Positions 1 to 8,583 of a stretch of DNA of 64,000 nucleotides are shown piece after piece (position 1 is the first letter of the stretch; every line of letters starts with the position of its first letter). The translations under genes and the position numbers were made by a program. The stretch comes from Alteromonas sp. KC3 (GTDB lineage: Bacteria > Pseudomonadota > Gammaproteobacteria > Enterobacterales > Alteromonadaceae), in NCBI RefSeq assembly GCF_016756315.1, contig NZ_AP024235.1:3038001-3102000 (forward strand), given 5' to 3'. Under the pieces are notes generated by a model. That model saw only the letters and a list, made by a program, of their open reading frames with translations. It searched no databases and was not told the origin of the DNA.

Positions 1-133
1 TATAAAGTGCCGAAACGCAGAAGATGAGGTGCGCCGCACTGTGATAATAAAGAATGATTAAATCATGATAACCAAAGGTGTGTGAGGGTGAAACGATTTA
101 TTCAAAATAGTTGTGCACCTTTAGTAAGTTTCT

Positions 134-142
134 TGCTATAAT
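134..142 (+). promoter_or_regulatory. Extended -10 promoter element upstream of rpsT
   Basis: TG at 134-135 followed by TATAAT at 137-142 forms an extended -10 element. It is followed by a GC-rich discriminator. No good -35 lies at 17 bp, as expected for extended -10 promoters. It may give a long-leader transcript of rpsT; the leader between here and the gene holds no gene that I can see. Confidence 0.45.
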
Positions 143-288
143 CCGCGCCCGATATGGGATGCCATGGTTGAGCGTTGCGCTCTCTTAATGTCCGCTAAAA
201 ATGTCGCAAAGAATGTGCAACGTGTTGAGCATACTTTGTGTTCAATAGCTTGCGCGTTTAACGCGGTACGATTTAAGTTTTAAATCGT

Positions 289-317
289 TTGACATTTAGG
301 CGTTTGCTAGGCACAAT
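289..317 (+). promoter_or_regulatory. Main rpsT promoter
   Basis: TTGACA at 289-294, a 17-bp spacer, and CACAAT at 312-317, about 45 bp before the rpsT start. The bases after the -10 are GC-rich (CCGCACCC), which is typical of growth-rate-controlled ribosomal promoters in proteobacteria. Confidence 0.7.
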
Positions 318-361
318 CCGCACCCTCGTTTTTGACATGAATTTATTTTGGGAGTTACACC

Positions 362-625
362 TTGGCTAACATTAAGTCTGCTAAGAAGCGTGCAATCCAA
401 GCCGAAAAGCGTCGCCAGCATAACGCTAGCCGCCGTTCAATGACTCGTACAAGCATCAAAAAAGTAGTTGCTGCTATCGCTAGTGGCGATAAAGAAGCTG
501 CACAAGCTGCACTTACTGCTGCTACTCCGATTCTTGACAGAATGGCTACTAAAGGCTTGATTCACAAGAACAAAGCTGCTCGTCATAAGAGCCGTCTAGC
601 TGCACAAATCAAAGCACTAGGTTAA
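362..625 (+). CDS. rpsT: 30S ribosomal protein S20
   Basis: S20 binds 16S rRNA early in assembly of the small subunit. The 87-residue product has the family length and the typical lysine/arginine/alanine-rich helical composition, beginning [11 protein letters not shown]. The start is TTG at 362, preceded by GGGAG at 350-354. A non-ATG start is also known for rpsT of enteric bacteria, where it takes part in autogenous control. It stands alone with its own promoter and terminator. Confidence 0.97.
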   Translation: MANIKSAKKRAIQAEKRRQHNASRRSMTRTSIKKVVAAIASGDKEAAQAALTAATPILDRMATKGLIHKNKAARHKSRLAAQIKALG

Positions 626-641
626 TCTTTAAGATTAGTAG

Positions 642-670
642 TAAAAAAGCGCCTTACGGCGCTTTTTTTG
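642..670 (+). terminator. rpsT terminator
   Basis: AAAAAAGCGCC-TTAC-GGCGCTTTTTTT hairpin with a T-run, 16 bp after the rpsT stop. The A-run on the other side makes it usable in both directions, so it may also end the minus-strand cluster that finishes at 703. Confidence 0.9.
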
Positions 671-702
671 TATCTGCTCAACTATAATTGTGCTTTTGTG
701 TA

Positions 703-1455
703 TTAGCTCATCTTTCGCATACTACTTGCAGGCGCAATTCGCATCACCCAATGCAGTAACGCCCATGGCCAGCTTGGTACGTATGCATTCGCTTTTTCTT
801 TATTTATCGCCTTCACCATTGCTCGACAACCAACATCGGTATCAACGATAAAAGGGACTTTTTCGACTTTTTCATTTATCTCACTGCGAATAAAACCCGG
901 GTGGATACACGTCACCTTAATGGGTGTATTCATCACATCCATTCTAATCCCTTCAGTCATAGAGGTTAATCCTGCTTTTGTTGCAGCATAAACCGTCATA
1001 GCACGTCTGAAACCACGCACTGCGCTGATCGATGAAATAGTGACAAGGTGACCACTATTTTGGGCTCTAAAGATAGCCATTGCCGCTTCGCACTGCGCCA
1101 ATGCTGACACAAAATTAGTAACGGCCGTTTGTTTGTTGGCATGAAAGAAACCTGTACCTATTGAAGCCCCCTTGCCCATTCCAGCATTTACAATAACGCG
1201 GTCTAGCTGTCCCATATCGGCTTTGAAAGCATCAAATACTTCAAAGACCGCATCGTGGTCGTTGACATCTAATGCGCGAATAAACACATTGATATTAGGG
1301 TTTAAATCTAATAGTTCTTGCTTAACCTTTTCGAGGTTATCTACACGTCTTGCACACAGCGCCAAATTACAACCTTGTTTTGCAAACTCAATGGCCATTC
1401 CCTTGCCAAGTCCTGAACTTGCACCTGTGATCAGAATATTTTGTCTTGTTGTCAT
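703..1455 (-). CDS. SDR-family NAD(P)-dependent oxidoreductase
   Basis: A classical short-chain dehydrogenase of 250 residues. The cofactor motif TGASSGLG is at residues 10-17, NAG at 90-92, a serine pair at 141-142 and the catalytic YAATK with Tyr156 and Lys160. The substrate cannot be read from the sequence. Its ATG overlaps the stop of the upstream phosphotransferase gene by one base (TAATG), so the two are probably translationally coupled. It is the last gene of a minus-strand cluster with another SDR and a BASS transporter. Oxidation or reduction of a hydroxy- or keto-acyl intermediate is an inference from that context. Confidence 0.85.
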   Translation of the reverse strand: MTTRQNILITGASSGLGKGMAIEFAKQGCNLALCARRVDNLEKVKQELLDLNPNINVFIRALDVNDHDAVFEVFDAFKADMGQLDRVIVNAGMGKGASIGTGFFHANKQTAVTNFVSALAQCEAAMAIFRAQNSGHLVTISSISAVRGFRRAMTVYAATKAGLTSMTEGIRMDVMNTPIKVTCIHPGFIRSEINEKVEKVPFIVDTDVGCRAMVKAINKEKANAYVPSWPWALLHWVMRIAPASSMRKMS

Positions 1456-2561
1456 TATCGTTTTCCTGATGCTTTTATGGCTTTATTACATCGCCACATT
1501 AAATAATGTATAAAAATCCAAAAGTTTTTAAATGCTGGGTTGTTTGTTTGTCCGTGGTGATAGCGATAATAAATTTGCTGAGCAATACCCGCTAATCTAA
1601 ACAAACCATACACCTCGTAAAACGTAAAATCTTCTACATCAACTTCCATTTCTTTACAGTAGTACGCCACTACCTGTTTGCGCGTCAACATGCCCGGCAG
1701 GTGTGTCGGTTGTCTTCGGGTTGACTGTGCTAAAAAGTCATCATCAGCTTGTACCCAGTAAGCCAATGTATTGCCTAAGTCCATCAATGGATCGCCTAGT
1801 GTGGCCAACTCCCAGTCCAACACACCTATAATTTCGGTATAGCTATTTGGGTTAAGCACCACGTTATCAAAGCGAAAATCATTGTGCGTTATACATATGC
1901 GCTCGTTAATGGGCATATGCTTTTCAAGCCAACGCATAATCTTTTTACCCGATGGCACATTCCAGGTTTTTGCTTTACTGTAACGCTCGCTCCACCCGCT
2001 TATTTGCCTTTCTATGTACCCTTGCCCTTTGCCCAAGTGCGACAACCCTGTGCTCTTAAAGTCCACTTTGTGTAATTCAATCAGGCTATCGAGAACATTG
2101 GTACACAGCAGTTTAGTTTGCGACTCGGTGGTTTCTAGCCCCTTAGGCAGATTTTTTCGGGGAATAATACCTGTGAGCTTCTCCATAACATAAAAGTCAG
2201 TTCCAATGATGCTTTCATCATCACAAAACCCCAACATTTCAGGTACATAGCGATATACAGGTTTAAGCGCTTTTTGCAGGCGATATTCTCGCCCCATATC
2301 GTGTGCACCTTTTGCTTTGGTGCCTGCAGGGGCTCTGCGCAATATTAACGACGTATTTTCATAGTCAAGACAGTAAGTCCAGTTAGACGCACCACCCGCA
2401 TATTGGGTTACTTTAGGCTTACCTTCTAGCGTTAGCTTAGTATTAGGGGCTGTTAACGCCTGCTGTGACAACGACGACTTTAGCCAGTCATCGACGGCCT
2501 CAGTGTTAAGTTCTTCTCCAATTCGAACACTGTCCGCTCTATCTACTACATTATGTGACAT
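1455..2561 (-). CDS. Phosphotransferase family protein (ACAD10/11 kinase-like)
   Basis: A 368-residue aminoglycoside-phosphotransferase-fold kinase. The catalytic loop ITHNDFRFDN lies at about 224-233 and the metal-binding DWE at 249-251, followed by GDPLMDLG. A GGASN stretch near residue 57 fits the nucleotide-binding loop. The closest known group is the kinase domain of ACAD10/ACAD11 and bacterial LvaA, which phosphorylates 4-hydroxyacyl-CoA compounds. It is more likely a hydroxyacyl kinase than a drug-resistance enzyme. It overlaps the following SDR gene by one base and is preceded by another SDR gene 20 bp upstream. Confidence 0.8.
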   Translation of the reverse strand: MSHNVVDRADSVRIGEELNTEAVDDWLKSSLSQQALTAPNTKLTLEGKPKVTQYAGGASNWTYCLDYENTSLILRRAPAGTKAKGAHDMGREYRLQKALKPVYRYVPEMLGFCDDESIIGTDFYVMEKLTGIIPRKNLPKGLETTESQTKLLCTNVLDSLIELHKVDFKSTGLSHLGKGQGYIERQISGWSERYSKAKTWNVPSGKKIMRWLEKHMPINERICITHNDFRFDNVVLNPNSYTEIIGVLDWELATLGDPLMDLGNTLAYWVQADDDFLAQSTRRQPTHLPGMLTRKQVVAYYCKEMEVDVEDFTFYEVYGLFRLAGIAQQIYYRYHHGQTNNPAFKNFWIFIHYLMWRCNKAIKASGKR

Positions 2562-2581
2562 ATCATTTCCACTTAAAGAAT

Positions 2582-3397
2582 TTAGCGTTTTTCCATTGCT
2601 CGTTTCATCGATTTTGTCTGACCAAGCATACTGTTAATGTAACGCTGGTTAGGAAGAAATTTCTTCAGCCAATAAGCGCGTTTGCCTAACTTATGGGTAA
2701 GTATCAAAAAGCGTTTCTTTTGAACCTGTTGGTAAATAGACTCTGCGACATCTTCTTTTGTAATGTCGGCTTTGCTAAAGAAGCGATTTATCATTTTATG
2801 CGCAGCGGGGTTACTACTTCTCATTGACTCGTCTAAGTTCGTTTTGAAAAAACTGGGACATACGACACTGACATTAATATTGTCGGGAGCCAGTTCGAAT
2901 TTCATTGTTTCAGAAAAAGCCACAACGGCCGCCTTTACGGCATTGTAGCTTCCCATATAAGGTATGGGAGTCAATCCAGCTTGGGATGCGATGTTGACAA
3001 AATATCCGTGCCCTTGTTGTCGCATAAGTGGTACGAGTGCACGACTGACTCTTACCATACCAAGCATATTGATATCAAAAACCCACTGCCATTGTTCCAA
3101 AGTTTCATCAAGTAAGCTTCCGCCAGTAGCTACGCCCGCATTATTAAATACGTAATCTATCCCCTGCCAACGCGCTTCTATTCTTTGAACAAGTTCACGA
3201 ACATCGTCGTCTGAAGTAATGTCGCAATGCACATAAAAAGCTTTTGCGCCAAGCCCTTTTAACAACTCTAGGGTTTCACTTGCTCTAGCAGTGTTTACAT
3301 CAGCAATACACACTTCTATTCCCGGGTGCTTCTCGGCCCATTTTATTGCGAGCGCCTGCCCTAACCCCGTAGCGCCTCCTGTAATGACTATGCGCAT
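2582..3397 (-). CDS. SDR-family oxidoreductase
   Basis: A second short-chain dehydrogenase, 271 residues from the chosen ATG at 3397. TGGATGLG sits at 6-13, NNAG at 85-88, and the catalytic Ser138, Tyr151 and Lys155 are in place. The reading frame is open upstream to 3532, but that extension would overlap the BASS transporter gene and lacks the SDR fold. The ATG at 3397 has an AGAGAG sequence nearby and starts directly at the first beta strand, so it is preferred. Substrate unknown. It is probably co-transcribed with the phosphotransferase and SDR genes that follow. Confidence 0.85.
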   Translation of the reverse strand: MRIVITGGATGLGQALAIKWAEKHPGIEVCIADVNTARASETLELLKGLGAKAFYVHCDITSDDDVRELVQRIEARWQGIDYVFNNAGVATGGSLLDETLEQWQWVFDINMLGMVRVSRALVPLMRQQGHGYFVNIASQAGLTPIPYMGSYNAVKAAVVAFSETMKFELAPDNINVSVVCPSFFKTNLDESMRSSNPAAHKMINRFFSKADITKEDVAESIYQQVQKKRFLILTHKLGKRAYWLKKFLPNQRYINSMLGQTKSMKRAMEKR

Positions 3398-3449
3398 ACT
3401 TTTATTCTCTCTTTTTGCGTTCATTAATAACGTTGTAGTTATGGGTAAC

Positions 3450-4349
3450 TTATAGCGCCTGATGTGTTTTTTCACTGTGCAGGTGTTTTCGCGCCTTTCT
3501 CTTAGCCCAAAGCGCAAGCAATGCCGGCCCAATATACATGGCTATGCCATAAACGCCTGGGGCGATAGCATAGTCAGGCGACTTTATAAAACTTATGCAA
3601 ATTAACATTGCTAGCGCAGCATTCTGTACACCAATTTCTATCGCTAGCGTGAGCCCATCTTTTACGCTTAGACTGGCTAATCTCGATAGTAAGATACCTA
3701 GCCCTACGGACGAAATATTCAGCGTTACACATACAAGAAAAGCGTCTTCTAACGATGTGGCCAAGCTATCTTTCTCAGAAATCAGCACACCTGCAATCAT
3801 CAACAACATAAAATACATTGAGAACTGCCGAAAGAACCCTTCAGTCCGCTTAGCAAACTCAGTGCTAGCTACGCGTATGGCCATGCCGACGATTACTGGC
3901 ACAATTGAAACACTGACAAGCCCCACCACGGTTTGCATCATTGAAAACGATGGTGCACTGTCTTGCACAAAATAATTAATGGCAAATTGAATGATAAAAG
4001 GCGTCGTAAAGACGCAGGCAATCGTTGAAATTGCAGTAAGACTCACTGACAGGGCAAGGTTAGCCTTGGCAATATGGCTGATTAAATTACTCGTTGTCCC
4101 CCCAGGGCAAGCCGCCAGTACCATCACACCTACAGCAATATACTCAGGCAGTGAAAAAACAAGACACAACAAAAATGCCAAGATGGGTAACAGTACAATT
4201 TGCCCTACAAACCCTGATAGCACAGCCTTTGGTGCTTTAAGTAAACGCGAAAAGTCTTGAAGGGTTAGCGTTAACCCCATACCAAACATGATGAACGCCA
4301 ATGCCAGAGGTAACAATACCTCAGTAAGTACTGATGCCTGCATAAACAC
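3450..4349 (-). CDS. Bile acid:sodium symporter (BASS) family transporter
   Basis: A 299-residue integral membrane protein with about nine hydrophobic segments. It carries family-typical stretches such as LAACPGGTTSNLISHIAKAN around residue 80 and EIGVQNAALAMLI near 240. BASS proteins use a sodium gradient to take up organic anions (bile acids, pyruvate, pantothenate and others); the substrate here is unknown. It is the first gene of the minus-strand cluster and is divergent from a LysR regulator 95 bp away, which suggests an inducible uptake-plus-catabolism unit. Confidence 0.85.
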   Translation of the reverse strand: MFMQASVLTEVLLPLALAFIMFGMGLTLTLQDFSRLLKAPKAVLSGFVGQIVLLPILAFLLCLVFSLPEYIAVGVMVLAACPGGTTSNLISHIAKANLALSVSLTAISTIACVFTTPFIIQFAINYFVQDSAPSFSMMQTVVGLVSVSIVPVIVGMAIRVASTEFAKRTEGFFRQFSMYFMLLMIAGVLISEKDSLATSLEDAFLVCVTLNISSVGLGILLSRLASLSVKDGLTLAIEIGVQNAALAMLICISFIKSPDYAIAPGVYGIAMYIGPALLALWAKRKARKHLHSEKTHQAL

Positions 4350-4444
4350 GCCCCTTACAAAAGAAACCTTTTATTAACAATTGAAGCAGTGTACGCTGTT
4401 TTAAAATAAACAAAAATGATGTGTTATTATGGAAAGCCATAAAT

Positions 4445-5356
4445 ATGATGCATGGTAAGATCGATCTTAACCTCTTTATCGTGTTAAGAGCAGTTTATGA
4501 ACAAGGTAGTATAACTAAAGCAGCAAGGCACCTTCATTTAACCCAGCCAGCCGTTAGCCATGCATTAGGCAGATTGCGAGTCAACTTCAAAGATGAACTG
4601 TTCGTCCGCCATGGCCGACAAATGGTACCAACACCTTTATGCCAGAAAATCATTACTCCAGTCAGTCAGGCCGTTGATGCATTAGAACAAACCGTACAAG
4701 GTGATGTGACCTTTGATATTACTGCTTCGGCAAGGCAGCTAAAGCTGGGTCTGAGGGATATATTAGAGTCGACGTTTCTTCCCACACTTATGCCTGACCT
4801 TATTACCCATACTCCCAATATTGCAGTATGTAGCAGACAAGTCACATGGCCTGAGATAGAGCCGTTGTTAACGAAAAAAGAGCTGGATCTTGTGATTGAC
4901 GTTCTGGTTCCAACAAGTGAAGACATTCAGTCACAGTTTGTCTGCAACGAGCGCTTTGTCGTGGTGAGTGCACCAAACAATCCTTACCTGAAAAATCCAA
5001 CAATAAAGGGCTACGCTGCTGCGCAACATATCTTGGTAACGCTCAAAGACTCTAAGCTAGATAGCGTGGAGCTCGCACTTGCCCAACATAACATGCATCG
5101 TAACATTGCACTTCAATGTGAACATTACTTTGCAGCTGTGCACGTCGCCAGTCAATGCTCACTTCTTCTGACAATGCCAGAGCGCTATGCCTATCAGCTT
5201 AGTGAAAAGTTCGACATTATAGTTTCTCCGCTTCCGTTTGAGGTCCCACTGCTACCGGTTTACATGTATTGGCACAAAAAGTATGCAGATGATTTAGTCA
5301 ACAAATGGATGCGCAGTAAGTTGGTAGAAGTTACCGAATTATTGGGTTTGAAATAA
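4445..5356 (+). CDS. LysR-family transcriptional regulator
   Basis: About 303 residues. The N-terminal winged helix-turn-helix (DLNLFIVLRAVYEQGSITKA, then HLTQPAVSHALGRLR) is typical of the LysR family and is followed by a substrate-binding-like effector domain. The sequence after the HTH (DELFVRHGR and PTPLC) resembles the NodD/LinR-type branch. Start: adjacent ATGs at 4445 and 4448 lie 8-11 bases after GGAAAG; the frame is open back to a GTG at 4421 without a better ribosome site. It is divergent from the BASS-SDR-kinase cluster and probably controls it. Confidence 0.88.
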   Translation: MMHGKIDLNLFIVLRAVYEQGSITKAARHLHLTQPAVSHALGRLRVNFKDELFVRHGRQMVPTPLCQKIITPVSQAVDALEQTVQGDVTFDITASARQLKLGLRDILESTFLPTLMPDLITHTPNIAVCSRQVTWPEIEPLLTKKELDLVIDVLVPTSEDIQSQFVCNERFVVVSAPNNPYLKNPTIKGYAAAQHILVTLKDSKLDSVELALAQHNMHRNIALQCEHYFAAVHVASQCSLLLTMPERYAYQLSEKFDIIVSPLPFEVPLLPVYMYWHKKYADDLVNKWMRSKLVEVTELLGLK

Positions 5357-5357
5357 A

Positions 5358-5384
5358 AAAGGCTGATATCAAATATCAGCCTTT
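5358..5384. terminator. Bidirectional terminator between lysR and the large lipoprotein gene
   Basis: AAAGGCTGATAT-CAA-ATATCAGCCTTT, a perfect 12-bp stem. On the minus strand it runs into TTTTTTATTT, so it mainly serves the lipoprotein gene ending at 5402. Confidence 0.85.
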
Positions 5385-5401
5385 GCGAAACAATAGTAGG
5401 T

Positions 5402-7420
5402 TTATAGAACAGGCAACGTCATTGTTCCTGAGCCAGTTTCACCCTCTTTTGTTTGATACTCGTAAGAGAAAGTCACGGTTACAGGATAATCAGCTGTATT
5501 GTCTTCAAGATAGATATTGATTGAACGTCTGTAGACGTGGCTACCGTCGGTAGCAGTCGTGCCGACCATAATATTTTCGCTTGAATTGTTATCAACAATC
5601 TCATTTTCTGCAACATCTAGAGCCAAATAGGGAGTCGCCGAAACATGGCCATCTCTAACAATTTCATACTGTCTTTCTCGTGTATACACATTTCCATTTT
5701 CTGAGTAACTTTGTGTATTCAAAATAAGATAGTTTAGCGATTCTATTGATGTAGGTAGTAGCACACTCACATTTCTGCTGTAAGGATATGCAGGATTGGC
5801 AACACCGGCAGTATTCTCACTAACGATCACAGCACCATTTGTGTAGTAGTTAAAGTTATCTAACACTAATGAATTAATATCAAAGTCACCAGTATCACCT
5901 GCAGGCGTGGTAAATGAGTACTCGTCTTCATACAATTCAGTTGCAAGCGTGCCTGAAGCAGGGGTAACTTCGCCAATTTCATAACGGTATGACGTGTTCC
6001 CTTGTAAAGCTTCATCAGGAGTAAAGGTATGCTTTATGCCGCCTAATGCTTGGCTTGCTGTTACACTTACTTCTCGGTCTGTGCTTCTAACATACGTATA
6101 CCCTGCTGGTACAGTGTCGTCCGCTGAATCATTTCCACGTGTAACGGTAACGTCTTCATACACTAAGCTAACTTCTTCACTATCTATGCTAACCGCTTCA
6201 CTGTAAAAAACAGAGTAAGCGAAGTCATCACTGTTTAAGTTAGACGTGATAAATTCAACAGTAGAACTTGGTACCACTTCACGCGCTACCAAAACAAGAT
6301 TAAGGGTTTCTTCATCTGCAATGCTGTAGTAGCTATTAGAGTCATACCCAGACAAATTTACGCTAATACGCGTTTCGTTTGTTTGAGACGTTGTATACCT
6401 TGATAGCGAAATCCTACCCGTAGAATAAGTAACATCATCGCTAGTGAATGACGGCATCTCTATGTCACTATAATTGTTGAAAGGCACAGTCATTTCATGC
6501 ACTTGCGCTTCGCTATCAAACGATGAATTTATTGTCTCATCTTCAATTTCAACAATAAATGCTGCTTCGTCTAACACGTTTCCTTGCGTATCGATAAGTG
6601 TGATGGAGAGTGACTTTTCTTCATCGACAATAACCTCAGGTTCACCCAGTGTAATCTCTGATGCGTCCAATTCATTGGCATTGTAGATATACATTTTATC
6701 ATCAACAATGCTCACAAAATCTAAAGAGGCAGTAGCGAAATCAGCTGCGCCGTCATCATCCAAGTCAATATCTGCACGCAAAGTTACTGCCAAGTCTTTT
6801 GGTAGCGTAATGTCGTACTGTTGCGTCTCTTCGTTAAACGTGGTGCTATGAGCAAAATCAAACACGTTGCTAGTTGCCACACCAGAATATGAGAAACCAG
6901 TAAAAGAAAGACCACTAATCGCTTCCCCAGTGCTCTCATCCATAACTGAGAAAGTCACGTTGACAGGCTCAGATAGCATTAAAGTACCGATATCGTCAAA
7001 CCCTTCACCGGTACTTACCGGTGCGGTTGTTATAAAGTATGCGCGACTCATGTAGCTGCCATCGGAAGTTGATGCTACAACAGTCAAATCTGAACTTGAT
7101 GGCAACCCTTCAATAGTAAATTGCCCATTGTCAGCTTCGACATTCTCGGCAAGAACTGATTCCCCCTGATAAACAGTAACCAACACATTATCTACAGGTG
7201 TCTCGCTATCGACACCAATCACTAAACCAGAAAGCGTTACAGAAGTCTGACTATTTTCTAATTGTTCAGCTAAAAGGTTATTTTGCTCAGTCAGCACAGC
7301 GTTTTGTTGATTTAACGCATCGACGACGCCATCGTTACTGTCGTCATCAACTTCAATACAGCCCGTTAGCGCAAGCGAAACAAATAGAGGAATTGGAGCG
7401 AGTTTTTTGTTTAACTTCAT
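5402..7420 (-). CDS. Large secreted lipoprotein of unknown function
   Basis: A 672-residue protein with a lipoprotein signal peptide (lipobox LTGC, acylated Cys21). An acidic linker and a short coiled-coil stretch (about 33-58, LNQQNAVLTEQNNLLAEQLE) follow. A beta-sandwich like the carboxypeptidase regulatory domain spans about 62-130 (SGLVIGVDSETPVDNVLVTVY). The rest is a run of beta-rich, Asp/Ser/Thr-rich segments that I cannot assign; the segment near 380-510 resembles a bacterial Ig-like domain. It is probably anchored to the outer membrane. It stands alone. Its ribosome binding site is inside a long inverted repeat (7422-7468). I do not recognise a family. Confidence 0.8.
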   Translation of the reverse strand: MKLNKKLAPIPLFVSLALTGCIEVDDDSNDGVVDALNQQNAVLTEQNNLLAEQLENSQTSVTLSGLVIGVDSETPVDNVLVTVYQGESVLAENVEADNGQFTIEGLPSSSDLTVVASTSDGSYMSRAYFITTAPVSTGEGFDDIGTLMLSEPVNVTFSVMDESTGEAISGLSFTGFSYSGVATSNVFDFAHSTTFNEETQQYDITLPKDLAVTLRADIDLDDDGAADFATASLDFVSIVDDKMYIYNANELDASEITLGEPEVIVDEEKSLSITLIDTQGNVLDEAAFIVEIEDETINSSFDSEAQVHEMTVPFNNYSDIEMPSFTSDDVTYSTGRISLSRYTTSQTNETRISVNLSGYDSNSYYSIADEETLNLVLVAREVVPSSTVEFITSNLNSDDFAYSVFYSEAVSIDSEEVSLVYEDVTVTRGNDSADDTVPAGYTYVRSTDREVSVTASQALGGIKHTFTPDEALQGNTSYRYEIGEVTPASGTLATELYEDEYSFTTPAGDTGDFDINSLVLDNFNYYTNGAVIVSENTAGVANPAYPYSRNVSVLLPTSIESLNYLILNTQSYSENGNVYTRERQYEIVRDGHVSATPYLALDVAENEIVDNNSSENIMVGTTATDGSHVYRRSINIYLEDNTADYPVTVTFSYEYQTKEGETGSGTMTLPVL

Positions 7421-7421
7421 G

Positions 7422-7468
7422 TTTCATCCTTATACAAGTTTATTGCAACAAAAATCATAAGGATGAAA
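7422..7468 (-). promoter_or_regulatory. Inverted repeat covering the lipoprotein ribosome binding site
   Basis: TTTCATCCTTAT (7422-7433) and ATAAGGATGAAA (7457-7468) are perfect 12-bp complements separated by 23 bp. On the minus-strand mRNA the 3' arm contains the AAGGA ribosome site of the lipoprotein gene, two bases before its ATG. A hairpin here would block translation initiation. This is an inference from the sequence; it could instead be an operator. Confidence 0.6.
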
Positions 7469-7627
7469 GAAAACACGTTTAGGAAATGACAATAGAGCGA
7501 GAATATGTACTGCCATGTACATTGTCATACTTCATCCTTGATGAGAATAGACTACCTATTTCAAGATACTTTTTCACCTTAAATTTTTGAAAATGCTATT
7601 TCCATACAACAAAAAGCACGTTTCTGT

Positions 7628-7683
7628 GTGTCACACAATGGTCAAGCGAGCGTCACTTAACTGTCAATTACAACTTCTATAGT
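7628..7683 (+). promoter_or_regulatory. Tandem Pho box and -10 element before the PlcP-like gene
   Basis: Four heptamers contain GTCA at 7630, 7641, 7652 and 7663, each exactly 11 bp apart: GTGTCAC, TGGTCAA, GCGTCAC, CTGTCAA. PhoB sites are direct heptamers related to CTGTCAT with 4-bp gaps, so this is a double Pho box. TATAGT at 7678-7683 starts 10 bp after the last heptamer, the spacing known for PhoB-activated promoters. PhoB control is inferred. Confidence 0.7.
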
Positions 7684-7715
7684 GGCGTTCCAAGGCATCG
7701 CTTTGGGACTTCGCT

Positions 7716-8513
7716 ATGAAAAAGATTCACTACCGCACACTTTGGCTTTCCGATATCCATTTGGGCAATCGAGACTGCAAAGCCGAATACTTACTTTCTT
7801 TCTTAGACAGTATTACCGTCGACACACTTTACTTAGTTGGCGATATTGTTGACATGTGGCAAATGACCAAGCAATTTCGCTGGCCAAAAGCCCACAATCA
7901 AGTCATGCACAAGTTCATGCAAATGAGCCAAGAAGGTACACGGGTTGTTTATTTACCTGGCAACCATGACGAACCCATTCAATCTTATTCAGGCATGGCT
8001 TTTGGTGATATAGAAATTGAACGCGAACTTGTTCATACCACAGCGCAAGGTAAACGCTATCTAGTACTACATGGCGATCAATTTGATGGCGATGTCACTA
8101 TGGGTAGGTTTCACGCATGGATTGGCGATAAAGGGTACGACCTTTTGCTATTTCTTAATCGTGAATATAACCGCTTAAGAGCATGGCGAAAGCGAGAGTA
8201 TTGGTCGCTAGCAGGATATATCAAAAAGCATATTAAAGGGGCAAACGACGCTATCGCGCGTTACCGTGAAGCCTGCTGCAACAGAGCCAGAGAAATGGGC
8301 CTTGATGGCGTTGTATGCGGTCATATACATCACCCAGAAAGCAGTATGGAACAAGGGATCCATTATATTAACGACGGAGACTGGATTGAGAACTGCAGTG
8401 CATTGGGTGAAGACGAGAAAGGCAACCTGACACTCATTCACTACTTAGACTGCATTGAAAACACTAACGTGGCCACGCTGAATGTAAAACCCTCTCGTTC
8501 AAAGGCAGCGTAG
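7716..8513 (+). CDS. Calcineurin-like metallophosphoesterase, probable PlcP phospholipase C (LpxH-like family)
   Basis: 265 residues. Metal-binding motifs are SDIHLG (Asp13, His15), GDIVDMW (Asp43), GNHD (Asn83, His84), LHGD (His119) and GHIHH (202-206), followed by NDGDWIENC. The family is annotated as UDP-2,3-diacylglucosamine diphosphatase-like. It also contains PlcP, the Mn-dependent phospholipase that cleaves membrane phospholipids to diacylglycerol during phosphate starvation. PlcP is preferred over LpxH because a double Pho box precedes it and an ornithine-lipid synthase gene follows. The start ATG at 7716 precedes the first motif closely. The exact substrate cannot be proved from sequence. 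Confidence 0.75.
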   Translation: MKKIHYRTLWLSDIHLGNRDCKAEYLLSFLDSITVDTLYLVGDIVDMWQMTKQFRWPKAHNQVMHKFMQMSQEGTRVVYLPGNHDEPIQSYSGMAFGDIEIERELVHTTAQGKRYLVLHGDQFDGDVTMGRFHAWIGDKGYDLLLFLNREYNRLRAWRKREYWSLAGYIKKHIKGANDAIARYREACCNRAREMGLDGVVCGHIHHPESSMEQGIHYINDGDWIENCSALGEDEKGNLTLIHYLDCIENTNVATLNVKPSRSKAA

Positions 8514-8583
8514 TTACTGTACACAGTTATTAAAAAATCTGACGCTTATCATGCAGCTTAGCCACAATTACATTTCATTAACA

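Noticed and set aside
2582..3532. Long 316-residue version of the SDR
   Set aside because: The N-terminal extension overlaps the BASS gene and precedes the SDR nucleotide-binding strand; the ATG at 3397 is better placed.
7505..7530. TGTAC-N6-GTACA inverted repeat and CTGCCAT/TTGTCAT pair between the lipoprotein and PlcP-like genes
   Set aside because: The spacing of the heptamers is 5 bp and not 4, and the short palindrome has no clear relation to a promoter, so I do not call another Pho box or operator.
7716..8513. Annotation as LpxH of lipid A synthesis
   Set aside because: The fold and motifs allow it, but the double Pho box and the OlsF-type neighbour fit PlcP better. The possibility is kept open in the feature entry.
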